Origin: Spirochaetia bacterium
Lineage (GTDB): Bacteria; Spirochaetota; Spirochaetia; PWKH01
NCBI GenBank assembly: GCA_007128345.1
Contig: SKXS01000100.1
Coordinates: forward strand, 1 to 5,856
DNA length: 5,856 nt
Direction of reading: 5' to 3'
Numbering within the stretch: the stretch's first letter is position 1; every line of letters starts with the position of its first letter. The position numbers and the translations under genes were made by a program. The notes beneath the pieces are model-generated. The model made no database searches. It had not been told where the DNA came from and was given only the letters and a program-made list of their open reading frames with translations. Shown here piece after piece: positions 1-5,856 of this stretch.

Positions 1-906
1 ACCATAGTATCGAGTCCCCAGGAACTGATAGTCAGGAATCTCAAGATACTAACCGAAGCACGCAGGAATTCGTCCCTCGTTGAAGCTGCCTTGCCGGCGT
101 ACCACATCGAAGGACCGTTCATATCTCCGCATGACGGACCAAGAGGTGCCCATGACCCGGCATACGTCCGTACTCCGAGCTATGAAGAGTACCTCCAGTG
201 GCAGGATGCCGCAGACGGCCTGGTCAAGCTCGTGACTCTGGCCCCTGAGGCTGAGGGAGCTGTGCGATTCATAGAGCAGATCACCAAAGACGGTACCGTG
301 GCAGCCATCGGTCATTCCGGAGCAGCTCCGGAAGACATCCACGCGGCAGTATCCGCTGGAGCGCGATGCTCAACGCACCTCGGTAACGGAAGCCACAGCT
401 CTATTCCCCGGCTGAAGAACTATATCTGGGAACAGCTTGCCGCTGATGAACTCACTGCCGGAATAATTCCTGACAGTTTCCATCTTCCTGGGTCGGTCGT
501 CAAAGTCTTTACCCGGGCAAAGGGGCTTTCACGACTGGTCATCGTAAGCGATGTTGCGGTCATGGGAGGAGCCCAGCCCGGCGTCTACAAGTGGGGGAAC
601 CTGGGTGTTGAGGTCTTTGAGGACGGGCACCTTGGTCTGGCTGGCACGAGTTTTCTGGCAGGTGCCGGGCATCTGCTCGACTGGAACCTGCCCAGGTTCA
701 TGGAGTATACCGGCACCTCTCTAAGTGATACCGTCAGTCTATGTACCACCAATCCCGCGCGCCTGCTCAATGTCTCTCCATTCAATACGCAGATCCTTGA
801 GCCGGGCATGCCTGCTCACCTTACTCTCTTTCACTATACACCAGGGGATCAGAGGCTGCAGATCGGGAAAACTGTAATCAACGGCGAAGAGATGTTCTCT
901 TCCTAG
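1..906 (+). CDS. NagA-like amidohydrolase (N-acetylglucosamine-6-phosphate deacetylase family), 5' end missing
   Basis: The frame is open from base 1 and ends at TAG 904-906, so the gene enters from outside the window. 301 residues are visible of a family usually 380-400 long, and the missing part is the N-terminal beta-sandwich and the start of the barrel. Family enzymes remove acetate from GlcNAc-6-phosphate in the cytoplasm, giving glucosamine-6-phosphate. The metal and substrate residues are all present with family spacing: HIEGP (Glu at visible residue 37), GHS (His105), THLGN (His126), FHLP (His161) and VSD (Asp184). These match Glu131, His195, His216, His251 and Asp273 of E. coli NagA as I recall them, and the His-His interval of 21 and the His-to-His interval of 35 are identical. 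The PHDGPRGAHDP stretch and the HLGNG motif, in place of the usual HLxNAM, point to a divergent subfamily. Membership of the amidohydrolase family is near certain; the exact sugar substrate is not. An internal TTG at 91 is not the real start. Confidence 0.88.
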   Translation, partial: TIVSSPQELIVRNLKILTEARRNSSLVEAALPAYHIEGPFISPHDGPRGAHDPAYVRTPSYEEYLQWQDAADGLVKLVTLAPEAEGAVRFIEQITKDGTVAAIGHSGAAPEDIHAAVSAGARCSTHLGNGSHSSIPRLKNYIWEQLAADELTAGIIPDSFHLPGSVVKVFTRAKGLSRLVIVSDVAVMGGAQPGVYKWGNLGVEVFEDGHLGLAGTSFLAGAGHLLDWNLPRFMEYTGTSLSDTVSLCTTNPARLLNVSPFNTQILEPGMPAHLTLFHYTPGDQRLQIGKTVINGEEMFSS

Positions 907-914
907 TTGGCTGC

Positions 915-1787
915 ATGGGACTGCTGATAATCGTACTGTCAGGCATTAGCGGAGCTCTCTTCACCCTTGGATACAAGATCAAGGAGCAGCGAGGCCATCG
1001 CCTGGAACTCTTCATGTTCCTCTTCTCGGCATCCTTTCTCCTGTTTGCATTTCTGTTCTCGCTTATCTACGGGCATGGACTGTTCAATACCTATGCAATG
1101 ATAATCGGGATTCCCAACGGGTTTTCTATGTACATATCAGTCATCATGTATTCCCGCGCGATCAGGAGAGCGCGGCTGAGCATATCCTGGACGGTAGTGC
1201 AGTTCTGCATCCTCATTCCTTTCCTGGCAAGCATCGTATTTTTTGAGACCCGGGTGAGCACATTGTCGATTATCGGCACTGCCCTGATGCTCGTCTCAAT
1301 CGTCATCTTCGGAAAAGGAAAGCGGGAGAAAACCTCTTCGGACGACACATCATTGGAGCTTCGTACCGGAATAGAGCTTTTCGCCGCTTCTCTTTTCTCA
1401 GGAATTGCGCTAACCATGCCGCTGGTGTATGTCTCGCTTGCTGACAACGCCTCACCGTTTACGCTGCTGTTCTTCAGCAGCGCAGTAATGGCCGCAGCAT
1501 CTCTGATCAGGCTGGGAAAAGCGGTTCTGACCCACCTTCCCTCCCGCAGCGAGATTGTCGTCCCTATCTTCATGAGCTTCATGCAGGTAATATCCCTTTC
1601 CCTGCTGATTACCGGGCTGAAGACAATACCGGGATCTGCTGCCTATCCGCTGAAAAGCATCATCGGGCTGCTGTGCATCTACGCGTGTTCATACCTATGT
1701 TTCAAGGAGCGGATGATCCCCATAGAGATCGTCGGCATCGTTTGCTCCGTTACTGCCATCGTGTTTATTACCATGACGCTGCACTGA
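915..1787 (+). CDS. DMT-superfamily (EamA-like) ten-helix membrane transporter
   Basis: This 290-residue protein is almost entirely hydrophobic. About ten membrane helices can be drawn, at roughly residues 1-21, 32-53, 59-80, 89-110, 116-132, 152-174, 180-200, 213-234, 241-261 and 268-288. A charged loop at 133-150 separates two five-helix halves, the layout of the drug/metabolite transporter superfamily. The end of the last loop plus final helix (FKERMIPIEIVGIVCSVTAI) resembles the 'xER-hydrophobic-G' ending of EamA repeats. The substrate cannot be read from sequence; members move sugars, amino acids, nucleotide sugars or drugs. The ATG at 915 lies 8 bases after the stop of the NagA-like gene, suggesting co-transcription and perhaps translational coupling, since no good Shine-Dalgarno is visible. 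By context it may carry the substrate or product of that enzyme, which is inference. No key feature is broken. Confidence 0.75.
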   Translation: MGLLIIVLSGISGALFTLGYKIKEQRGHRLELFMFLFSASFLLFAFLFSLIYGHGLFNTYAMIIGIPNGFSMYISVIMYSRAIRRARLSISWTVVQFCILIPFLASIVFFETRVSTLSIIGTALMLVSIVIFGKGKREKTSSDDTSLELRTGIELFAASLFSGIALTMPLVYVSLADNASPFTLLFFSSAVMAAASLIRLGKAVLTHLPSRSEIVVPIFMSFMQVISLSLLITGLKTIPGSAAYPLKSIIGLLCIYACSYLCFKERMIPIEIVGIVCSVTAIVFITMTLH

Positions 1788-1803
1788 GCCGCAGTTCTCA
1801 TGT

Positions 1804-3984
1804 TCAGGAATACTGCATCCCCTTCATTGACAGGGAGATTCTGCCCCGCTCCAGATCCACTCCTATGACTTTGACCTGTACCTTCTGATGGACCTTCACC
1901 ACCTCCCCCGGATCCTTCACAAACCGGTCCGCAAGCTGGCTGATGTGCACCAGACCGTCCTGGTGAACCCCCACATCGACAAAAGCCCCGAAGGCAGTGA
2001 CATTGGTCACAATGCCCGGAAGAACCATTCCCTCCTTTAGGTCCTTGGGCTCGTGGACCTCCTCGGAGAAAGCAAATACCTCAAACTGGCTTCTCGGATC
2101 TCTTCCCGGCTTCTCGAGCTCCTTCATAATGTCCTTGAGGGTCGGCATGCCTACAATATCGCTCACGTAGCGTTCAAGTTTGATCTTCCTGCGGAGCTTC
2201 GCGTCCGCGACCAGCTGTGCGATGGTGCAGCCGAGGTCTTCAGCCATGCGCTCAACTACCGGATACGATTCTGGATGGACCGCGCTTGCATCAAGGGGAT
2301 GCACTGCATCCCGGATACGCAGGAATCCTGCTGACTGCTGGAATGCCACTGCCCCCATGCCGGAAACCTTCATGAGTTCAGCGCGGCTGGTAAAGACCCC
2401 GTTAGATTCCCGGCGGCTGCAGATTGCCTTGGCAATCCGGGTGTGTATGCCGGATACATATCCCAGCAGCTGCCTGCTGGCGGAATTCACCTCAACACCC
2501 ACGGAGTTGACGCATGAGAGGGTTGTATCATCAAGTGCCTGCCTGAGGCGCTTCTGGTCCACGTCATGCTGGTACTGCCCGACCCCGATCGACTTCGGGT
2601 CAATCTTGACTAGTTCTGCCAATGGATCCATGAGCCGCCTGCCGATAGATACGGCACCCCTGACTGTCACATCATGGTTCGGGAATTCCTCCCGTGCCAC
2701 TTCTGAGGCAGAGTATACCGATGCTCCGCTCTCATTGACCATCACAACCGGAATATGGGGGAGCGCCTGCCGCATGAATGCTTCAGCCTCCCTGCCCCCG
2801 GTCCCGTTGCCTACAGCAACTGCTTCTATCTGATATTCACTGCAGAGCTTTGTAACAATCCGCTGCGCTTCATCAGTTCGATTCATCGGCATAAGCGGGT
2901 AGATCACCCCGTCATGAAGCAGATCTCCTTTCGCATCAAGGCAGACCACCTTGCATCCAGTGCGCAGCCCAGGGTCAACTGCCATGACACGCTTCTGGCC
3001 CAGGGGAGAAGAAAGCAGCAGTTCCCGAAGGTTCTCGCTGAACACCCGGATAGCCTCAGTATCGGCGCGCTCCTTGCATTCACCCCGAAGTGCATTCTCC
3101 AGCGACGGGGCGGTAAGCCGTTTATATCCGTCCTGGGCAGCCATGAGCACCTGTTCTGCCGCAGCATTGTTCAATGTGTTCGCACCCTTGAGGACCATGC
3201 CCTCCAGGGCCGCCAGGGCTTCCTCCTCATCGGGGAGGAAGTGGGATATCAGCATGCCCTCGTCGCTTCCCCGCAGCACAGCCAGCACCCGGTGGGAGGG
3301 TGCCTGCGATGCAGGCTCGCTGTACTCAAAGTAGTCCCGATAGGTAGCCGCTTTCGGGTCCTGCTTCTTCACAGACACCACCTTAGCCGTGATTACCGCC
3401 TGTTTTTCAAAGATCCCCCTGAGCACCTCACGGATCTCCTTAGTCTCATTGAACACTTCAGCCAGAATATCTCTCGCGCCGGCAAGAGCATCTGACGCAT
3501 CCTTAATTCCCTTTTCCAGGTCCGTAAAGCGTGAGGCTTCCTGCTCCACCTCCAGGATCGTGCACGGGGATGCTTCGCGTCCGCTGCCCCGATCACGCAG
3601 CCACTGTGCTAGCGGTTCAAGTCCCGCCTCCTTCGCAATCATGCCCCGGGTACGACGCTTTGGGCGGTACGGAAGGTAGAGATCCTCCAGGGCAGTGAGG
3701 GTTTCCGCCTGACGGATAGCAAGCTCCAGTTCGGGATTCAGCAGTTCCCGTTCTTCAAGCGAAGCAAGGATGGAAGCCCTCCTGTTTTCCAGCGTCTCAT
3801 ATACTTCCCGGGCTTCACGGATTTCCACGATCTTCACTTCATCAAGCTCACCGGTAGCCTCCTTGCGGTACCTGGCAATGAACGGCACGGTAGCCCCTTC
3901 ATCAAAGAGGCGGAGCACCGCCTCGACCTGGGATGGACGGGTCTGCGTCCTCCCGCAAATATGCGCAATCATCTGTGTGTTCAT
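1804..3984 (-). CDS. tex: Tex, RNA-binding transcription accessory protein
   Basis: The 726-residue product has the full Tex layout. An N-terminal helical Tex_N domain includes the family signature EGATVPFIARYRKEATGELD (29-48) and LEDLYLPYRPKRRTR (99-113). A YqgF/RNase H-like domain follows at about 330-455, with VDPGLRTG, VGNGTGGREAE and VNESGASVYSASE. The helix-hairpin-helix part spans about 470-640, with IGVGQYQHDV, VNSVGVEVNSAS and the following HhH repeats. A C-terminal S1 RNA-binding domain lies at about 650-720 (GIVTNVTAFGAFVDVGVHQDGLVHIS). Tex is a cytoplasmic nucleic-acid-binding protein linked to transcription and to toxin expression in Bordetella; its biochemical role is still unsettled. 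I place the start at the ATG ending at 3984 because MNTQMIAHICGRTQTRPSQV aligns with the start of known Tex proteins. The frame stays open to 4071, but those 29 extra residues run through an inverted repeat and look non-coding. It is convergent with the membrane-protein gene. Confidence 0.96.
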   Translation of the reverse strand: MNTQMIAHICGRTQTRPSQVEAVLRLFDEGATVPFIARYRKEATGELDEVKIVEIREAREVYETLENRRASILASLEERELLNPELELAIRQAETLTALEDLYLPYRPKRRTRGMIAKEAGLEPLAQWLRDRGSGREASPCTILEVEQEASRFTDLEKGIKDASDALAGARDILAEVFNETKEIREVLRGIFEKQAVITAKVVSVKKQDPKAATYRDYFEYSEPASQAPSHRVLAVLRGSDEGMLISHFLPDEEEALAALEGMVLKGANTLNNAAAEQVLMAAQDGYKRLTAPSLENALRGECKERADTEAIRVFSENLRELLLSSPLGQKRVMAVDPGLRTGCKVVCLDAKGDLLHDGVIYPLMPMNRTDEAQRIVTKLCSEYQIEAVAVGNGTGGREAEAFMRQALPHIPVVMVNESGASVYSASEVAREEFPNHDVTVRGAVSIGRRLMDPLAELVKIDPKSIGVGQYQHDVDQKRLRQALDDTTLSCVNSVGVEVNSASRQLLGYVSGIHTRIAKAICSRRESNGVFTSRAELMKVSGMGAVAFQQSAGFLRIRDAVHPLDASAVHPESYPVVERMAEDLGCTIAQLVADAKLRRKIKLERYVSDIVGMPTLKDIMKELEKPGRDPRSQFEVFAFSEEVHEPKDLKEGMVLPGIVTNVTAFGAFVDVGVHQDGLVHISQLADRFVKDPGEVVKVHQKVQVKVIGVDLERGRISLSMKGMQYS

Positions 3985-3990
3985 AGCGAG

Positions 3991-4018
3991 AAGATAGCAT
4001 GAAATGAGCAGTTGTGAA
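3991..4018 (-). promoter_or_regulatory. Putative sigma70-type promoter of tex, extended -10
   Basis: Read on the minus strand, TTCACA (4018-4013, five of six matches to the -35 consensus) is followed after 16 bases by TATCTT (3996-3991, four of six). A TG one base upstream of the -10 makes it an extended -10. Transcription would begin about 7 bases on, at 3984-3985, which is the A of the chosen tex ATG or the base before it. No Shine-Dalgarno is visible there, so a leaderless message is possible. This is pattern matching only. Confidence 0.4.
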
Positions 4019-4027
4019 CATGGTCTG

Positions 4028-4070
4028 TGCATACGTACACCCGGAAAAGCAGCATGTCCGGGTGTATGCA
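4028..4070. repeat. Imperfect inverted repeat between the toastrack gene and tex
   Basis: The core is a perfect 10-base inverted repeat, TACACCCGGA (4036-4045) and TCCGGGTGTA (4057-4066), around an 11-base loop. An alternative pairing keeps the 8 inner pairs (4038-4045 with 4057-4064) and adds six more, TGCATA (4028-4033) with TATGCA (4065-4070), with four bases (4034-4037) bulged out. It starts 19 bases after the stop of the toastrack gene and ends before the proposed tex promoter. Its place suits a terminator of the psp operon, but no T-run follows on either strand, so it could instead be a 3' stabilising hairpin or a protein-binding site. Confidence 0.6.
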
Positions 4071-4088
4071 ATTAAGAGGTAGGTCAGG

Positions 4089-4952
4089 TTAATGTGATAC
4101 GGTGATAGCCCCAGATGTAGTCTTCACATTAACCGCGTAGGTTCCGCGGCCGATCACTCCCTGGACGCTGCGGGAACTGAAATCAGTTGACTCCATCGAC
4201 ACCTGCGGCCTGATATTCCCGCTGACCGTGCTCATGGAGAGCCTCGCGTCTGATGATGTCGGCAGGTTCAGCTGTACGCTTCCTGATACGCTCCTCGCCT
4301 CGACATCGCCGGTAAGGCGCTGTAGAACGATGGTGAGACTTCCTGACACCGATGATGCGTCCACGCTCCCGCGATCAGCATTAAGGGTTATCCGGCCACT
4401 GGTGGTCCGCAGCGCATAAGTGCCTGCCTGGTTGTTTCTGGCCGTCACCGATCCCGACACGCTCTTGAGATCCAAGGACTGCACCTGTATATTGGCTGCC
4501 TCAACAGAACCTGAGGTGCTTGATGCGGCAACTGCAGATCCCCGGATATCCTTGATCACAATCCTGCCTGAAACGCTTTTGAAGAGCATCTCATCAAACT
4601 CGCGGTCGGGAACTTCCACCACTATCCTGAGGTTACGATTACGCGTATTGAATGAAAGCAGCCTCGGCCAGCGCTGCTTCACCACGACTTCAGCATGCCC
4701 CCTGCTGGTGCTGAGGTCCAGGTAGAGCCTCCTGTTGGACTCGCCAGTAAGAGTGATGACCGTATTGTTCCTGCGTGCAGGGATGACTTCAATGGAAGCA
4801 TCCACCACCCTGACTTCCAGGCTGTCATACCTCCCGCCTCTCAGGTCAACTGAATCGCTGATCTTCCGCATAGCCAGGGCATGGAGGTTCATGGGGATAA
4901 ACAGTATCAACAGGAATACTGTAGTCAGTCTTTGTATGGTTATTCTGTTCAT
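4089..4952 (-). CDS. Secreted DUF4097 (toastrack) beta-repeat protein of the psp operon
   Basis: The product is 287 residues from the ATG at 4952. It begins with a signal peptide: MNRITIQR, a hydrophobic stretch at about 11-23, and a likely signal peptidase I site after HALA (residue 27). The mature part is a beta-repeat protein in which a [ST]-[VT]-S-G-x-[IVL] motif recurs nine times, the glycines falling near residues 129, 148, 167, 186, 204, 224, 245, 265 (VQG, degenerate) and 281. The spacing is 16-21 residues, as in the DUF4097/toastrack fold of stacked beta turns. No catalytic residues are apparent. Comparative genomics has linked toastrack domains with PspC, and here the gene follows pspC by 65 bases, so it likely acts on the envelope side of the Psp response; its molecular role is unknown. 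The frame extends to an ATG at 5012, but the 4952 start gives a normal signal peptide and has AAGAG about 6 bases upstream. Confidence 0.85.
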   Translation of the reverse strand: MNRITIQRLTTVFLLILFIPMNLHALAMRKISDSVDLRGGRYDSLEVRVVDASIEVIPARRNNTVITLTGESNRRLYLDLSTSRGHAEVVVKQRWPRLLSFNTRNRNLRIVVEVPDREFDEMLFKSVSGRIVIKDIRGSAVAASSTSGSVEAANIQVQSLDLKSVSGSVTARNNQAGTYALRTTSGRITLNADRGSVDASSVSGSLTIVLQRLTGDVEARSVSGSVQLNLPTSSDARLSMSTVSGNIRPQVSMESTDFSSRSVQGVIGRGTYAVNVKTTSGAITVSH

Positions 4953-4968
4953 TGTTTTCTCTTGGTAG

Positions 4969-4995
4969 GCAGGGCCCGTTTCGCGACAGGCCCGC
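4969..4995. repeat. Short GC-rich hairpin between pspC and the toastrack gene
   Basis: GGGCC (4972-4976) can pair with GGCCC (4989-4993) around a 12-base loop, and the adjoining GC pairs at 4969-4970 and 4994-4995 extend the stem across one bulged A. It sits in the 65-base gap between the two genes, before the toastrack ribosome binding site. It could lower read-through or protect processed mRNA ends, giving different levels of the two products. The stem is short and could be chance. Confidence 0.3.
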
Positions 4996-5017
4996 AATAT
5001 AGTAATCGGCAAGCAGC

Positions 5018-5416
5018 TTACCGTTCGTTATTGAACCGTTTTTCCCACTGCTTCTCTTTATCCCGATCTTCATCGAAGATCTTCCCTTCCATTCCTGAAA
5101 CCTTAGACTTCAGATTGTCAAACTCACGCTTGAGGTCGTTCACCGTCCGGTTCCTGTTCTCCTTGTATCGGCTGCCAATGTCCTCATTGTCATAAAATCT
5201 CTGTTCTGTAGCTTTGGGTTCTACCGGCATTACGAGTGCCGCAAGTATATAGATCACCAGGACCGGCACCACTGCAGTGGTGAGGGCTATGAGAACTACC
5301 GCCAGGCGGATCGGCCCCACGGGCAGATCTTTCCAGTCAGCTATCCCCTTGCACACTCCGAATATCTCACCACGGCGAGACCGGTAAAGCTTTTTGCTGT
5401 AATACGCCGCCATCAT
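5018..5416 (-). CDS. pspC: Phage shock protein C (PspC), inner-membrane stress sensor
   Basis: This 132-residue protein has a PspC domain at about 8-68: KKLYRSRRGEIFGVCKGIAD, then a hydrophobic membrane segment (about 36-64) ending in the typical LVMPVEP. The C-terminal tail (about 90-132) is highly charged and predicted helical or coiled-coil, ending in KQWEKRFNNER. This resembles the E. coli PspC tail, and the length is close to the E. coli protein (119). In enterobacteria PspC works with PspB in the inner membrane to sense stress and draw PspA away from its regulator. The ATG at 5416 overlaps the pspB TGA as ATGA and has GGGAG 6 bases upstream; the next codon is also ATG and could serve. 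The pair is probably translationally coupled. Confidence 0.9.
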   Translation of the reverse strand: MMAAYYSKKLYRSRRGEIFGVCKGIADWKDLPVGPIRLAVVLIALTTAVVPVLVIYILAALVMPVEPKATEQRFYDNEDIGSRYKENRNRTVNDLKREFDNLKSKVSGMEGKIFDEDRDKEKQWEKRFNNER

Positions 5417-5649
5417 CCTGTTCTCCCATCAGTATTTTTCTTAAGGATAGTCTCAAGGTTCTCGATCCGTTGGTTGAGATCCTTGAGACCCCAATATATG
5501 TCATCGATAATCTGAGCTTCCTGATCCTTCATTGAATCTTTTTTCCTGTTCTCGCCCTTCATCCACATCCGCGATATGATGATCAAGGTAACACAGATAA
5601 CCGGAATCCCGATTACAACGAAAACGATCAAAGCAGTCTCATGCATCAT
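5413..5649 (-). CDS. pspB: PspB-like small membrane protein
   Basis: The product is 78 residues, close to the 74 of E. coli PspB, with the same plan. It has one N-terminal membrane helix (about 6-27), a basic stretch (MKGENRKK, 30-37), then a cytoplasmic amphipathic or coiled-coil helix at about 45-71. The segment LKDLNQRIENLETILKK lines up with the RMRERIQALESILDAE region of E. coli PspB. PspB pairs with PspC in the inner membrane to sense envelope damage. Its position between pspA and pspC supports the call more than the weak sequence similarity. Two adjacent ATGs (5649 and 5646) could start it: AGGG lies 2 bases before the first and 5 before the second, while AAAGAG lies 7 before the first. 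It begins 4 bases after the pspA stop. Confidence 0.8.
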   Translation of the reverse strand: MMHETALIVFVVIGIPVICVTLIIISRMWMKGENRKKDSMKDQEAQIIDDIYWGLKDLNQRIENLETILKKNTDGRTG

Positions 5650-5653
5650 AACC

Positions 5654-5856
5654 CTACTCTTTTTTCTTGGATTTGAGTGCGTCCTTCAGAGCCTTCAGCT
5701 CGTCCTCGACTTCGCCTTCAGCCTCCATCCTGGTGAACTCATGCTCCAGCGTACGGTCGGTCCCGTAATCTGCAAGCTCGGCCTCAGCCTCCATCCGTTC
5801 CACCCTGCTCTCAAGCTCCGTAAACCGCTGGAACGCCTTGCCCCCGCCGGCATTGC
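5654..5856 (-). CDS. pspA: Phage shock protein A (PspA/IM30 family), C-terminal end only
   Basis: The frame runs in from the right edge of the window and stops at TAG (5656-5654), giving 66 visible residues of a family usually about 220-230 long. The segment KAFQRFTELESRVERMEAEAEL is the classic PspA C-terminal signature (compare 'F-x-x-M-E-x-R-I-x-x-M-E-A-E-A'). It is followed by an acidic helix and the ending EDELKALKDALKSKKKE, which matches the 'veaELaaLK' end of the family. PspA is a peripheral inner-membrane protein of the ESCRT-III-like superfamily that oligomerises on damaged membrane. Nothing can be said about its N-terminal helices, its promoter or a PspF-type regulator, as these lie outside the window. 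Confidence 0.92.
   Translation of the reverse strand, partial: NAGGGKAFQRFTELESRVERMEAEAELADYGTDRTLEHEFTRMEAEGEVEDELKALKDALKSKKKE

Noticed and set aside
91..906. A complete 271-residue deacetylase starting at TTG 91
   Set aside because: The same frame is open to base 1, and the metal-site EGP motif falls only six residues after this TTG, so the domain would be cut; the gene is simply truncated by the window edge.
1091..1582. A 163-codon minus-strand open frame inside the transporter gene
   Set aside because: It mirrors the hydrophobic codons of the sense gene and has no recognisable family features.
2053..3997. Several plus-strand open frames of 75-246 codons opposite tex
   Set aside because: Their translations show no domain or family features and they lie antisense to a full-length, well-conserved Tex frame; long shadow frames are expected there.
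4028..4070. A CRISPR repeat or insertion-sequence end
   Set aside because: There is a single inverted repeat with no direct copies, target duplication or transposase nearby.
3985..4071. A longer tex product starting at 4071
   Set aside because: The extra 29 residues run through the inverted repeat and the proposed promoter and have no counterpart in known Tex N-termini.
4228..4968. Three plus-strand open frames opposite the toastrack gene
   Set aside because: They reflect the repeated sense codons and have no features of their own.
4953..5012. A longer toastrack product starting at 5012
   Set aside because: It would bury the signal peptide 20 residues inside the protein and span the GC-rich hairpin; the 4952 start has a ribosome binding site and a normal signal sequence.

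Overview
The window looks like an ordinary chromosomal segment of a Gram-negative bacterium. Codon use and base composition look uniform and of moderate GC by eye (not counted). No mobile element, RNA gene, CRISPR array or phage gene was seen. The evidence for a diderm cell is a proteobacterial-style PspA-PspB-PspC set and an exported beta-repeat protein. The lineage cannot be fixed from sequence alone. A spirochaete or a related non-proteobacterial lineage is my low-confidence guess.

Left part (1-1787, plus strand): the 3' three quarters of a NagA-like amidohydrolase (N-acetylglucosamine-6-phosphate deacetylase family, a divergent 'HLGNG' variant), followed after 8 bases by a ten-helix membrane protein of the drug/metabolite transporter (EamA-like) superfamily. 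The two probably form one transcript for amino-sugar or related sugar metabolism.

Middle (1804-3984, minus strand): a complete tex gene for the RNA-binding transcription accessory protein, convergent with the left pair and only 16 bases from it. It has a plausible promoter of its own whose predicted start of transcription falls on the ATG. A strong imperfect inverted repeat lies just upstream, between tex and the next operon.

Right part (4089-5856, minus strand): the end of a phage-shock-protein operon in the order pspA (3' end only), pspB, pspC, then a secreted DUF4097 ('toastrack') protein with nine Ser-Gly repeats. The genes are tightly packed: 4 bases between pspA and pspB, a 4-base ATGA overlap between pspB and pspC, and 65 bases before the toastrack gene. 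The expected model is that PspB and PspC sense inner-membrane stress, PspA is the peripheral membrane effector, and the toastrack protein is an envelope-side partner. The most notable points are this extended Psp operon, the inverted repeat before tex, the possibly leaderless tex start and the unusual NagA-like subfamily. I see no clearly undescribed system.
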